Source: Bog-473 sp963725895
Lineage (GTDB): Bacteria > Actinomycetota > Acidimicrobiia > Acidimicrobiales > RAAP-2
Reading direction: 5' to 3'
Assembly (NCBI GenBank): GCA_963725895.1
Contig: CAVSAJ010000002.1
Coordinates: forward strand, 1-64,000
DNA length: 64,000 nucleotides
Shown here: one piece after another, positions 19,610-28,492 of the stretch
Numbering within the stretch: the first letter of the stretch is position 1
Layout: the number at the start of each line of letters is the position of its first letter
Notes under the pieces: generated by a model
What the model was told of the DNA's origin: nothing
Databases searched by the model: none
The model's input: only the letters and a program-made list of their open reading frames with translations
Translations under genes and position numbers: made by a program

Positions 19610-22243
19610 CTACGGCGTCACGTACACGTCGTAGGTCGCCCCGCCCACAACAGAGACGGGCAGAGACGTGGCGCCCGGATGCACCGTGATCGCCTTCTCG
19701 GAACGATGACCCGAAGGGGCCTTGGTCGTCACGACCGTCACGACTGCGCCGGTCCGCGGAACCGGCACCGTCAGGGTGCCCGTGGTCCGACCCGGCGCGG
19801 TCACCTGGAGGGCGAAGCGGCCCGACGAGGGGCGCTGGGCCCAGCGAACCGCAATCGTGCCGTGGGGCGTCGGGACGTTGCCCTCGGCCCAAGAGAGCGA
19901 GCCCGGATGCGGATCGACCGACCAGACGTCGAAGCCCGCCGTGGTCGGCTGGACGCCGAGGACGTAGGAGGACAGGTCGGCTGTGGCCCCCGAGGACCAG
20001 CCGTGCGCCAGGCTCGTCTCGTCGCCGAAACCGGGAGCACCGTCTGCCCCGACCAGTTCCCAATCGGCGCCGGTGTAGTCCGGCCCAGGCGCGTCCATGT
20101 ATCCCCAGAGTCTCTGGATCAAGGAGAGGGCGGAGGCGGTGCGACCACTGGTGAAGAGGGCGCGCACCTCGTCGTTGGTGACGAACGGGCTGACTCCGTT
20201 TTGCAGCCCGGCATTGGCGGTGAACGCCATCGGGCCGTAGGGCGTCGACGGCAGCGTCTTGGCCAGCGCGGCGAGAATGGCCGCGTCCTGCCCGGTCGGA
20301 GCGACGCCGAAGAGCACCGCGAGGGAGTTGCCGTCCTGGGCCGCGGCGGCCGGCTGCTGGTCGGACAATTCGTAGAGCCCGGTGGAGGGATCGAAGAGGT
20401 ACCGGTTGATCGCGGTCCGGAGACTTGCCGCCTTCTGCCGGTAGGAAGAAGCCACGTCGGTTTGCCCTAGGGCATCGGCCATCAGGGCGGCGTCGGTCAG
20501 GGTCTCGAAGTAGATGTCGTTGTAGTAGGTGACCGCCCCGGCATGGCCCCCGTTGTAGTAGTCCCAGTCCTGCCCATCGTCCGAGTTCGTGACGAGCAGT
20601 CCGCGCCCGTCGACCAGCGACGCGTTGTAGGCCAGCTCACGGGTGATCACCGGCCATTCGGCCCGGACGAAGGCGAGGTCACCGGTGTAGAGGTAGTAGG
20701 TGGCGATGTTGTCGATCTCGTCCATGGAGTACGAGGTCGAGTAGGTCGATCCGCTCTGGGGGAACGTGGCCAACGGAGCCGTCGGGTTGACGTTCGTGCC
20801 CGTCTCGCCGTCGGCAACCTGGTAGCTGCCGAGGAGCTGCAGCGAGCCCCGCACGTATTCGTCGGCTCCGGTCGTGTAGACCACGTTCGGGGTCTCCACA
20901 CCGAGGTCACCACTCCAGACCACCCGGTCGCGCTTGGCCCCGTCCATGATCACGGGCAGGGGATCGGAGGTCACGATTCCCGAGCCGCTGAAGTCGCTCA
21001 GGGCCGAGGGGTCCGACAGGCTGTTGGCATAGAGGGTCGCTCCCGTCGCGCTGGTGACGTCGAGGTCCCGGAAAACGGCAGAGGATCCCAGTTCGGCGAA
21101 CCCGACAGAACCCGCTCCGTAGACGGAAGTCCCGTTCGGCAGCGCATCGGTGTCGAAGGAAGCAACCTGGCGGCCGTCGATGGAGGTCGTGATGGTGTTG
21201 CCCGAGACATGGGTCGTGACGTGGTGCCAGGCCGCGGCATCGAACGACTTGGGGAGGACCACCTGGCCGATGGTGGCGAACTCGGTGGGACCGAGCGCGA
21301 TCTCAATCAGTGAATTCGACGTGCCGGTCCCCGAGGCGGCGTGGTGCAGGACGAGCAGGTAGCCCGACGACGTCGACGACGCCCGCACCAACCAGCCGGC
21401 CTGGTTGTCCACAACGCGGGTGTCGAACGACATGGTGTAGTCGGTCCAGCCGACGCCTTGACGCAGGATGCCGACGGTCCCCATTACGGCGTGGAGCGCC
21501 CCCGCCTCAATCGTCCAGGCCGAGGGCGCCGCACCGGGCGGCAGTTCGTCGAGTTGGGTCGTGTAGGCGCCGTCGTACCAGATGCGATCGAGCTCAGGTG
21601 AGCTCGAGTCGAACCAGCCGCGGTAGTCATTCGCCGTGGCCCGCACGGCAGTGAATCGGATCCCGATCGACGTCAGGGTCACCCGGCCCGGGGAGGTGAG
21701 ACTGATCCGCTCGTAGCGCTCGCCGCCCTGGATGGTCCCTGTCGTGAGCGTGCCGGAAGTGTCCACGATCAGGTCGTCGAACCTGTTGGGATCGCCGGTC
21801 GGGCTGTTCGGCGGCGTCTGGTCGCCTTGGGGTCCGAGATATTGCAGCCCCTCGCTGTAGGCGGAGTGCAACAGCGGGGTGCCGGATTCCGACTGCACGA
21901 CGAAGTACGGGATGCCACCGACGTCCTGGCCGTAGTCCACGACGATCACGGGAGACCGTCCCCCAGGCGGCATCGTCAGGGTGGCGTGGCCGCTACCCGA
22001 TCCGACCAGCGTCGCGGCCGCATTGACGGAGCCCGATGTGCTGACGATGCGCACCGGGTGGACATCGGGTGTCGTCGGCGCCATGACGAAGCGCTGCCAG
22101 TCGGGATGGGCGGGCCACTGCGGAGCTTGCGAGACGACGGTCGCCGACCCGGCCGCCTGCACGCCCGAGGCGACGGCGCTGAGCATGGCGACGAGCACCA
22201 ACGAGCAGGCACGGACGCGGTGACGGGCGTGTGCTCGCGGCAT
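19610..22243 (-). CDS. Secreted glycoside hydrolase, GH78-like (alpha-L-rhamnosidase type)
   Basis: 877 residues with a signal peptide (VRACSLVLVAMLSAVASGVQ, then AAG). After an N-terminal beta domain, residues about 235-400 resemble a LamG/concanavalin-like insert (WTDYTMSFDTRVVDNQAGWL; AAWHHVTTHVSGNTITTSID). An (alpha/alpha)6 barrel follows: RVVWSGDLGVETPNVVYTTG, DDGQDWDYYNGG and ADWELVGADGAPGFGDETS, with acidic residues where GH78 has its general acid and base. A C-terminal beta-sandwich closes it. It probably removes rhamnose or a related sugar from external glycans. It stands alone and is convergent with the PhyH gene. Confidence 0.8.
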   Translation of the reverse strand: MPRAHARHRVRACSLVLVAMLSAVASGVQAAGSATVVSQAPQWPAHPDWQRFVMAPTTPDVHPVRIVSTSGSVNAAATLVGSGSGHATLTMPPGGRSPVIVVDYGQDVGGIPYFVVQSESGTPLLHSAYSEGLQYLGPQGDQTPPNSPTGDPNRFDDLIVDTSGTLTTGTIQGGERYERISLTSPGRVTLTSIGIRFTAVRATANDYRGWFDSSSPELDRIWYDGAYTTQLDELPPGAAPSAWTIEAGALHAVMGTVGILRQGVGWTDYTMSFDTRVVDNQAGWLVRASSTSSGYLLVLHHAASGTGTSNSLIEIALGPTEFATIGQVVLPKSFDAAAWHHVTTHVSGNTITTSIDGRQVASFDTDALPNGTSVYGAGSVGFAELGSSAVFRDLDVTSATGATLYANSLSDPSALSDFSGSGIVTSDPLPVIMDGAKRDRVVWSGDLGVETPNVVYTTGADEYVRGSLQLLGSYQVADGETGTNVNPTAPLATFPQSGSTYSTSYSMDEIDNIATYYLYTGDLAFVRAEWPVITRELAYNASLVDGRGLLVTNSDDGQDWDYYNGGHAGAVTYYNDIYFETLTDAALMADALGQTDVASSYRQKAASLRTAINRYLFDPSTGLYELSDQQPAAAAQDGNSLAVLFGVAPTGQDAAILAALAKTLPSTPYGPMAFTANAGLQNGVSPFVTNDEVRALFTSGRTASALSLIQRLWGYMDAPGPDYTGADWELVGADGAPGFGDETSLAHGWSSGATADLSSYVLGVQPTTAGFDVWSVDPHPGSLSWAEGNVPTPHGTIAVRWAQRPSSGRFALQVTAPGRTTGTLTVPVPRTGAVVTVVTTKAPSGHRSEKAITVHPGATSLPVSVVGGATYDVYVTP

Positions 22244-22380
22244 GTGGGTGTCCCCCCGACTCCCGGCTGATGTGTGTGAACAGGTGGTTTGGCGCTGTCA
22301 CGGTAGACGACGGCGCACACTCGCGCCCGTCGGCAACCCCCAATGCAGTGTCGGACCTTCGAGGTTAGAGTCTCGCCGGG

Positions 22381-23431
22381 ATGCTCACGGTCACCTTTGC
22401 GGACCTGTGGTTCCGGGCGAGGCAATTCCTCATCGCTGTGGTCGGCGTGGGACTCGTGCTCGGGCTTGCGCTGGCGCTGAGTGGTCTGGCCGATGGTTTT
22501 CACGCTGAGGTGGCGGAGAGCATCGACGCCGTCGGCGCCACTTCGTGGGTGATGTCGGGAGCGGCCCAGGGTCGCGTCACGGCCTTTGCGGCCTTCCCCG
22601 CCTCCGACCAGCGACTCGTGGCCGACGAGCGGGGCGTGCGCAGGGCCTCCGCCGTTCTGTTCGCCCCGTCACAGGTGGCACGGGTGTCAGGGTCGGACCA
22701 GCCGCTCAGTGTCAACCTCTTCGGGGTTCAGCGCCACGGATTGGGCGATCCCCAGGTGGTGTCGGGCCACTCGCTCGCCGGTCTCGACCAGGTGGTGGTC
22801 GACTCCAAGGTGGCACCCCTCGGCAGCGTGCTCACCCTCGGCGGGCGTCGCTATGACGTGGTCGGGACCGTCGACGACCGCACCATGACCGGTGGAGTCC
22901 CCCTGGTGTACATGACGCTCTCCGCGGTGCAGCAAGCGGTAGTCGGCGGTCGGCCGCTGATCACGGGTGTTGCGACGACCGGGACTCCGGCCGTCGTGCC
23001 CGCGGGACTGGTGGTCCTCTCGCCGCCGACGGTCATCACCGACACCGTGGGTCAATTCGAAGACCGGCGTGCAGTCAATAGACAACACGCGCTGGCTGAT
23101 GTGGTTCATTGCGGCCGCCATCGTGGCTTCGATGCTCTATGTCGCCGCGTTGGAGCGAAAGCGCGACTTCGCGGTGCTCAAGGCGCTCGGAGCTTCCTCG
23201 CGAACGCTGTTTCTGAGCCTCGTCCTCGAAGCCGTGGTGGTCACTCTGCTGGCGGCGGTTCTGGCGGAGATCTTGGCGAGCCTCCTGACCCGGACCTTCG
23301 CGCAGCCAGTCGACATCACGCTCGACGCTCGCCTCGTACTCCCACTGATTGCGGTTGTGGTCGGCGTCGTCGCCAGTGTCGGCGCCTTGCGTCGGGTCAC
23401 CGGCGCTGACCCGGCGACGGCCTTCGGATGA
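22381..23431 (+). pseudogene. FtsX/MacB-type ABC permease, one frameshift
   Basis: The ATG 22381 frame gives an N-terminal helix (FLIAVVGVGLVLGLALALSG) and an extracellular domain up to PTVITDTVGQFEDR. Near 23,065-23,070 the frame changes and continues VQSIDNTRWLMWFIAAAIVA, then KRDFAVLKALGASSRTLFLS and two more helices. The pieces give about 350 residues with the four-helix FtsX-like layout. The stop overlaps the ATPase start by 4 bases (23428-23431). The defect equals one extra or two missing bases and may be a sequencing error. With the next gene it forms an export or mechanotransmission ABC system. Confidence 0.8.
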
Positions 23432-24405
23432 ACGATCACCTCGTCGTCAAGGACCTCACGGTCGCCTTCGACTCGGGCGGCTACCTGATCAAGCCCCTCG
23501 ATCGACTGTGTTTCACGGCAGGCGACGGTGAACTCGTCGTCCTGCTCGGGCCATCAGGGTGCGGCAAGACCACGCTGCTCGCCTGCCTCGCCGGCTTGCT
23601 CACCCCCACCTCGGGCCGAGTTGCGTTCGGTTCTGTGGTGGTGAGCGAGCTGCGCGGGTCTGACCTGTCGGCGTACCGGCGCCAAACGGTCGGAGTCGTG
23701 TTCCAGGCCTTCAACCTGATCGCCAGCCTGACCGCCCGGGGCAACGTGCTCGTGCCCATGCAGCTGGCTGGAGTCCCGCGCGCAAAGGCGAAACGGCGGG
23801 CTGCAGAGCTCCTGGATCGCGTCGGACTCGCCGAGCGCGCCCACCATCGTCCAGCCCAGCTCTCAGGTGGTCAACAGCAGCGGGTCGCGATCGCCCGCGC
23901 GCTGGTGCACGATCCGCCGCTCATCCTGGCTGACGAACCTACGGCCCACCTCGACCACATTCAGGTCGAGGGCATACTGCGACTCATGCGCGAACTGGCG
24001 AGTGGTGGTCGGATCGTGGTCGTCTCCACGCACGACGATCGAGTCAGCCAGCTCGCTGACCGGGTCATCGAGCTGGCGCCGAATTTCTCGGACGCCGATC
24101 GCCCGCCCGAAGAGATCCACCTGTCCGAGGGTGAGGTGCTGTTCCGGCAGGGCGAGAGAAGCGAGCTGATCTATCACGTCGAGTCGGGCCTGCTCGAGGT
24201 CTACCGCGAGCTTGCCAATGGGGGTCAAGAGGTTTTGGCGCGAACGGAGGCAGGCAACTATGTCGGCGAACTGGGGCCGATCCTCAACTTGCCGCGCAGC
24301 GCGTCGGTGCGCGCGTGTAAGGACTCGGTGGTCATTGGCTACACGGTTCGGGCCTTTCGCAAGGACCATCCCCACCACGTCGTCGAACAGGTCGTCACCT
24401 CGTGA
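23428..24405 (+). CDS. ABC transporter ATPase fused to a cyclic-nucleotide-binding domain
   Basis: 325 residues. Residues 1-225 are a LolD/MacB-class ATPase: Walker A GPSGCGKTTLL at 41-51, Q-loop VVFQAFN, signature LSGGQQQRVAIARAL, Walker B LILADEPTAHLD, switch STHDD. Residues about 230-315 match a cNMP-binding fold (EGEVLFRQGERSELIYHVES, then GNYVGELGPILNLPRSASVR), where GELGPIL..PRSASVRA corresponds to the phosphate-binding cassette. The tail could let a cyclic nucleotide gate the transporter. It is coupled to the permease by an ATGA-type overlap. Confidence 0.88.
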   Translation: MNDHLVVKDLTVAFDSGGYLIKPLDRLCFTAGDGELVVLLGPSGCGKTTLLACLAGLLTPTSGRVAFGSVVVSELRGSDLSAYRRQTVGVVFQAFNLIASLTARGNVLVPMQLAGVPRAKAKRRAAELLDRVGLAERAHHRPAQLSGGQQQRVAIARALVHDPPLILADEPTAHLDHIQVEGILRLMRELASGGRIVVVSTHDDRVSQLADRVIELAPNFSDADRPPEEIHLSEGEVLFRQGERSELIYHVESGLLEVYRELANGGQEVLARTEAGNYVGELGPILNLPRSASVRACKDSVVIGYTVRAFRKDHPHHVVEQVVTS

Positions 24406-24609
24406 CTGAGACAAGACAGGCTTGCGCGCCCTGCGAGGCGGAATCTTTTGGAGGCCAGTGAAGAATTCTGAGCGAGGCGCAACCACGTACGAAAGCAGTG
24501 CAGAACACACTGTGCGCGCGGCGGTCCTTCGCCGTCGCCGAGCACAGCGGTGACAGAAGGACGTCGATGCAGCACGCGTGACCCGGCCGTCGAAATCGAC
24601 CTTTCACGA

Positions 24610-24639
24610 CCACAGGAGCATCGGGTGGGGCTCCTGTGG
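24610..24639. terminator. Strong 10-bp hairpin in the 24406-24803 gap
   Basis: CCACAGGAGC at 24610-24619 is perfectly complementary to GCTCCTGTGG at 24630-24639, with a 10-base loop. No T-tract follows. It sits between the ABC operon and the 3' end of the convergent antiporter gene, so a factor-assisted or bidirectional terminator is plausible. I see no gene in the rest of this 398-base gap. Confidence 0.4.
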
Positions 24640-24682
24640 TGGTCCGGCGTGGCATCGATCCGCGGACTTCCCGTCATCGGTG
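24638..24682 (-). other. tRNA 3'-half-like fragment
   Basis: Read on the minus strand, the block ends with a T-arm-like segment (GTCCGCGG, loop ATCGATG, then CCACG) and an acceptor-like CCGGACCACC. It shares a nearly identical core with a second fragment at 36453-36507. No 5' half able to pair with the acceptor strand is present, so it is not a working tRNA. Such 3' halves often mark integration sites. Confidence 0.3.
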
Positions 24683-24803
24683 TGATCGCGTACCTCATAG
24701 CGAAGCCGTCTGCCGCGGATCTAACAGTCGCGACGTAGCGCCCCGGAAAGCGAGCTGAACCACGCGACGAAGCGCCGCAGGGTAGCGACGTTCCGGGCCC
24801 ACC

Positions 24804-26108
24804 TCAGAGTCGGCCGTACAAACGGGGACGGTGTTCGTGGGCATGTTTCGTCTCCATGACGGGCGGACTCTTGTCGGATGTCGTTTGGAACCAACCGACA
24901 TAGCGGTTCACCAGCGGTGACGCCGACACTCCATGAACGAGAACCGACAGGCCGACCGTCAGGTACGTCACTGTGGCAATTTCAACAGAGTGCGGGAGAT
25001 GGGCGTCTTCGACGATCACCGCGAACACGATCGACGCCAGTCCACGCGGGCCGAACCAACCCATGAAGGCAACGGTTGGCAGCCGGGCATGGGTGCCGTA
25101 GAGGGCGATGGCCACTGGCACCATCCGAACGACGGTCAGGCTGAGCACCGCATAGAGGACGATGTGCCAGCTCAAGTGCTTGAACTCCGGACCGAAGAGA
25201 ACCGCTCCGAAGACGAGGAACGTGACGCTGTCGAGCGTGGCCGCCGTCTCCTCGGTGAAGAGCATGGCTTGGGCCACCTCATCTCGAGCAAGCAGACCAA
25301 AGAGAGCACCCGCCACGAAGGCGGCGATGAACCCGGACCCGCCGAGCGCGTTGGCCGCCCCGTAGGCGGCAATGGTCGTGGCCAGGGGAACGATCTGCTG
25401 CCAGGTCTTGTCGATCAGATTTCGCCGACCGGCGAGAACGACGATTCCGGCGGAAAGCAGGGCAGCGCCGGCACCACAGAGGACGCCGTAACCGATCTCT
25501 TCAGCCACCACGGTGAGCGGATGGGCCCCAGCGCCAGCGGCGGTAGCGAGAAGGATGAGCAGCAACGGCACGCAGATCCCGTCGTTGAGGCCGCTCTCGA
25601 CGTTCAGCGATTGCCGCACGACTTGGGGAAGCCGGTCATCGGTGACGACGGCGCTCCCGAGTCCGGCGTCGGTTGGGGCCAGGACCACCGCGAGGATCAG
25701 GGCATCATTGAGAGAGAACGACTTGAAGAGCGCGAACGCCGTGAGCCCGCCGGCGACGATTGTCAAGATCAGGCCAACGCCGAGCAAACGGACTGGGATC
25801 GCTGCCTCACTCTTCAGTGCATGCAGGTTTATGCGAGACGAATCAGAGAACAACACCACGGCAAGGGTTGCCTCGGCGAGCGTCCGAACGAGCGAGCTGG
25901 TCGGTCGGGCTGCGATTTCGTCGAACACGAGAGGGCCAACGAGAACGCCGATGGCGACGACCAGAATCGCTGGGGTGAGCGGGGTCCCCGACAGGTACCG
26001 CGACACGGATGCGACGAGCAGCAGCGACACTCCAACGATGGCGATACCTGCTCCCGTCGTCAAAGAACGCCTTTTCGCCTTCCGACGAAACGCATAATTC
26101 CTGAGCAT
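24804..26108 (-). CDS. CPA1-type cation:proton antiporter
   Basis: 434 residues with about 12 membrane helices and no C-terminal regulatory domain. LGSAVVTDDRLPQVVRQSLN with VESGLNDGICVPLL contains the ESGLNDG motif of NhaP/NHE-type Na+(K+)/H+ exchangers, and APTDAG is the helix-break TD motif. The start MLRNYAFRRKAKRRS is basic and cytoplasmic. It lies downstream of the short KdpD gene on the same strand (165-base gap), placing it in a K+/Na+/H+ homeostasis block with kdp and nhaA. Confidence 0.87.
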   Translation of the reverse strand: MLRNYAFRRKAKRRSLTTGAGIAIVGVSLLLVASVSRYLSGTPLTPAILVVAIGVLVGPLVFDEIAARPTSSLVRTLAEATLAVVLFSDSSRINLHALKSEAAIPVRLLGVGLILTIVAGGLTAFALFKSFSLNDALILAVVLAPTDAGLGSAVVTDDRLPQVVRQSLNVESGLNDGICVPLLLILLATAAGAGAHPLTVVAEEIGYGVLCGAGAALLSAGIVVLAGRRNLIDKTWQQIVPLATTIAAYGAANALGGSGFIAAFVAGALFGLLARDEVAQAMLFTEETAATLDSVTFLVFGAVLFGPEFKHLSWHIVLYAVLSLTVVRMVPVAIALYGTHARLPTVAFMGWFGPRGLASIVFAVIVEDAHLPHSVEIATVTYLTVGLSVLVHGVSASPLVNRYVGWFQTTSDKSPPVMETKHAHEHRPRLYGRL

Positions 26109-26273
26109 GCCATGAGTGGCTGGGGAAGCGGATGATCATCTCGTGGACCCACGCAGGGAGAGAACCCTCAAGAACCATCGCAGGGAATGATTGGTGGAAA
26201 CCCTCGGGATCTTCAACCACTGCCACGTGAAGCTCCCTTGACAGAACGCAGTCGGTCACCTTCTGCTCAACCG

Positions 26274-27626
26274 CTATCTGACACCGTCGCCCCCTGTCGC
26301 GATCTCGCTCATTTCTGGTGGTACCTCGCGTCTCACGATGATGTGCACGTCGAATCCGGCGGCGACGGCCATCCGCTGGACTCTCTGGGCAGTCGATCGA
26401 CCGCGTAACATTTTCCACCATCGGCTGCGCTGACCGGAACCGAGCACGACCTGGGTAATGCGCGCGCCGCGCGCGAATTCTATGATCGTCTGAGCAACGT
26501 CGTCTCCTCGCAACTCGACCCAGCGCCCCCCGACCTCAGTGGCCACAAGACGCAAGGCCTCGAGGGAGTCATCGTCGGAGCGGGCTGCGCCATTGCCGCT
26601 TGCGACATGGACAACATGGAGCTCGGCCTGGAATCTGGCGGCGATTCGCGCAGCGCGACGCAACACCGCTTCGGTACCAGGCGCGCCCGCCACCGCCACC
26701 ATGATGCGCTCGCTTGGTTGCCACGCTGCTCCGCCCTGCTGACGGCTCAGGAATTCGAGCAGCTCCTCTTCCGGCTCGTCGGCGAGGAACCGGAAAGCGA
26801 GCTCACGAAGCGCGATGAGGTTCTCGGATCGGAAGAAGTGGTTGAGAGCCTGTGGAACCATCTCAGGTGCGTAGATTTTACCGTCGAGCAATCGTCGACG
26901 GAGCTCCTCGGGAGAGGAGTCGACCAGCTCTATCTGGTCGGCTCTGCGCACCACCGAATCCGGCACGCGTTCGTGCACCGGCGCTCCCGTCAAGTGTTCA
27001 ACTGCATCCGCAATGCTCTCGAGGTGCTGAATGTTGACTGTCGTAATGACGTTGATCCCCGCCTCAAGAAGTTCGAGCACCTCCTGCCAGCGCTTCTTGT
27101 ATTTCCCCGTGCCGGGCACGATCGTGTGCGCGAGCTCATCAACAAGGGCGAGCCCTGGCTTTCGCAAGAAAACTGCGTCGAGATCCATCTCCTGAAGGCG
27201 CATGCCTCGATAGGCAACCTCGCGGTACGGGACGATCTCAAGCCCATCGAGCAGCGCTTCAGTGGGTGGCCGGCCGTGACACTCGGCATAGCCGACCACG
27301 ACGTCGATTCCGTCCTCGCGCCGCCGCTGGCCCTCGCTTAACATCGCGAAGGTCTTCCCAACGCCGGGCGCAGCGCCGAGGTAGACGCGGAAGCGACCTG
27401 CGGTCTCCATCACCTCGGTGACGTCCGATTCCGTCGAAGCGGCCTCGCTCACCGCTTCATCGATTCCGAGCGATGTTGGCGCGGGTGCCTGCTCGTGCAT
27501 CGTGGATTCCTCGTTCACACGGACGCGGCCGTCAAAGTCGGGTGGCAATGGTTTCGGGGCGGCTCTTTCCATACCCCTCTTCTTATCCGGGATCGCCCGA
27601 TCGTGGCTCTGTTCCTGAGATGTCAC
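26274..27626 (-). CDS. Short KdpD: N-terminal sensor plus Usp domain, no kinase
   Basis: 450 residues. The KdpD N-domain runs from RFRVYLGAAPGVGKTFAMLS (P-loop-like, near residue 84) through DVVVGYAECHGRPPTEALL, LVDELAHT and NVITTVNIQHLESI. A Usp-like domain follows (ERIMVAVAGAPGTEAVLRRA, then QVVLGSGQRSRWW). The four membrane helices and histidine-kinase module of full KdpD are absent; the protein ends cleanly at a stop. Short KdpD forms are known in some bacteria. A nucleotide or c-di-AMP sensing role through the N-part/Usp is possible (inference). It is divergent from kdpFABC. Several Met codons precede the conserved part. Confidence 0.85.
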   Translation of the reverse strand: MTSQEQSHDRAIPDKKRGMERAAPKPLPPDFDGRVRVNEESTMHEQAPAPTSLGIDEAVSEAASTESDVTEVMETAGRFRVYLGAAPGVGKTFAMLSEGQRRREDGIDVVVGYAECHGRPPTEALLDGLEIVPYREVAYRGMRLQEMDLDAVFLRKPGLALVDELAHTIVPGTGKYKKRWQEVLELLEAGINVITTVNIQHLESIADAVEHLTGAPVHERVPDSVVRRADQIELVDSSPEELRRRLLDGKIYAPEMVPQALNHFFRSENLIALRELAFRFLADEPEEELLEFLSRQQGGAAWQPSERIMVAVAGAPGTEAVLRRAARIAARFQAELHVVHVASGNGAARSDDDSLEALRLVATEVGGRWVELRGDDVAQTIIEFARGARITQVVLGSGQRSRWWKMLRGRSTAQRVQRMAVAAGFDVHIIVRREVPPEMSEIATGGDGVR

Positions 27627-28316
27627 GCGAGCTCCCCGACCGTTTCAGGCGTTGACCTGTGCGTAGGTCCTGGGGTCGGCATAGCGTGTCGTCAGTTTCG
27701 AGGTCGGACATGGCAGTAATCGACATGAAGCGTGGTGCTCGCTCGCCTCTGAGAGCAATGTTCCGCCACATCGATTGTCTCATCTGCGTGTTGAAGCCGA
27801 GATCTGGGATTCCGGCGTATGGAGCGCAGATCGACGGATCTGATGAATGGCAGGTGTCCTAAGCGCGCGTCGTCGCCAACCATGCCGAGGGTGTGGAGTC
27901 CGAACGCTGCCGGGTTAGGGTCGGCTTCTCGTCGGGTCTGGACTGCCCCAACAGGCCGGTTGCAGCAGGCCGCCCAGGGTGGGTGCCCCCGGATGGCTGG
28001 GCGGAGGATCACGCAAGTTCCTGACCTGCTTGCAAAGTTCACCCCGCGGCGCGACCCCGGCCCATGGCACGAGTCGGCCAGGGCCTGTTTCGCCCACCGC
28101 ACCTCTCGTGACAACCACGAGCTCGACAATGGAGCCGCCCGCCCATCATCAAGCGTGTCAGCCGACAGACAGCCGGCGGCGAGGGGCCGTGACCGCGGAT
28201 TCGCCCCAGACTGTGTCCCGGTATCACCACGTCTCATGGGTGGTTCACAACCTATTGATACAGAAAGGCCTCTGCTTCACGTTCTATTGATAGGGCGTGT
28301 TGTTGAGTTACAGCCC
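27627..28316. other. 690-base divergent region before kdp
   Basis: No convincing gene is present. It separates the short kdpD gene (minus) from the kdp operon (plus). Open frames here lack family patterns. Apart from a direct repeat near the kdp start, described separately, I see no strong structure I can name. Confidence 0.5.
28252..28292 (+). promoter_or_regulatory. Direct repeat CTATTGATA upstream of kdp
   Basis: CTATTGATA occurs at 28252-28260 and again at 28284-28292, 32 bases apart start to start, about three helical turns. The second copy is 25 bases before the first kdp ORF. Tandem sites on one helix face are usual for OmpR-family regulators, so these may be KdpE operators (inference). 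Confidence 0.4.
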
Positions 28317-28400
28317 ATGGCTGACTTTCTCGCAGTGCTTGGAGTCGTGGCGTTCGTCGCGGCGTTCCTGGGCCTCATCTGGTGCCTGGAGCGGGTATGA
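28317..28400 (+). CDS. 27-residue membrane peptide preceding kdpF
   Basis: MADFLAVLGVVAFVAAFLGL then IWCLERV: one hydrophobic helix with an acidic N-terminus. Its TGA overlaps the kdpF ATG (28397-28400), so translation is coupled. Similar tiny ORFs precede kdpF in other actinobacteria as I recall. It may be a second KdpF-like accessory peptide of the K+ pump. Confidence 0.6.
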   Translation: MADFLAVLGVVAFVAAFLGLIWCLERV

Positions 28401-28486
28401 CCTGGGTCCAGGGCCTGTTGCTCGGCATCTCCATCGTGGTGTTCATCTACCTGGGGATCGCCATGTTCAAGCCAGAGTGGTTCTGA
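28397..28486 (+). CDS. kdpF: KdpF, small K+-ATPase subunit
   Basis: 29 residues, MTWVQGLLLGISIVVFIYLG then IAMFKPEWF. The single helix ending in YLG.AMFKPEWF is the KdpF signature. KdpF stabilises the KdpABC complex in the membrane. It lies 6 bases before kdpA and overlaps the preceding small ORF. Confidence 0.9.
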   Translation: MTWVQGLLLGISIVVFIYLGIAMFKPEWF

Positions 28487-28492
28487 TCCGAC

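Noticed and set aside
25843..26421. 192-residue minus-strand frame between kdpD and the antiporter
   Set aside because: It overlaps both real genes in another frame and shows no recognisable domain.
27870..28220. Possible c-di-AMP (ydaO-type) riboswitch before the short kdpD
   Set aside because: GGGGTGAA and CCCGAC-like pieces occur on the minus strand, but the conserved 3' block and pairing order could not be built. A covariance search would decide.
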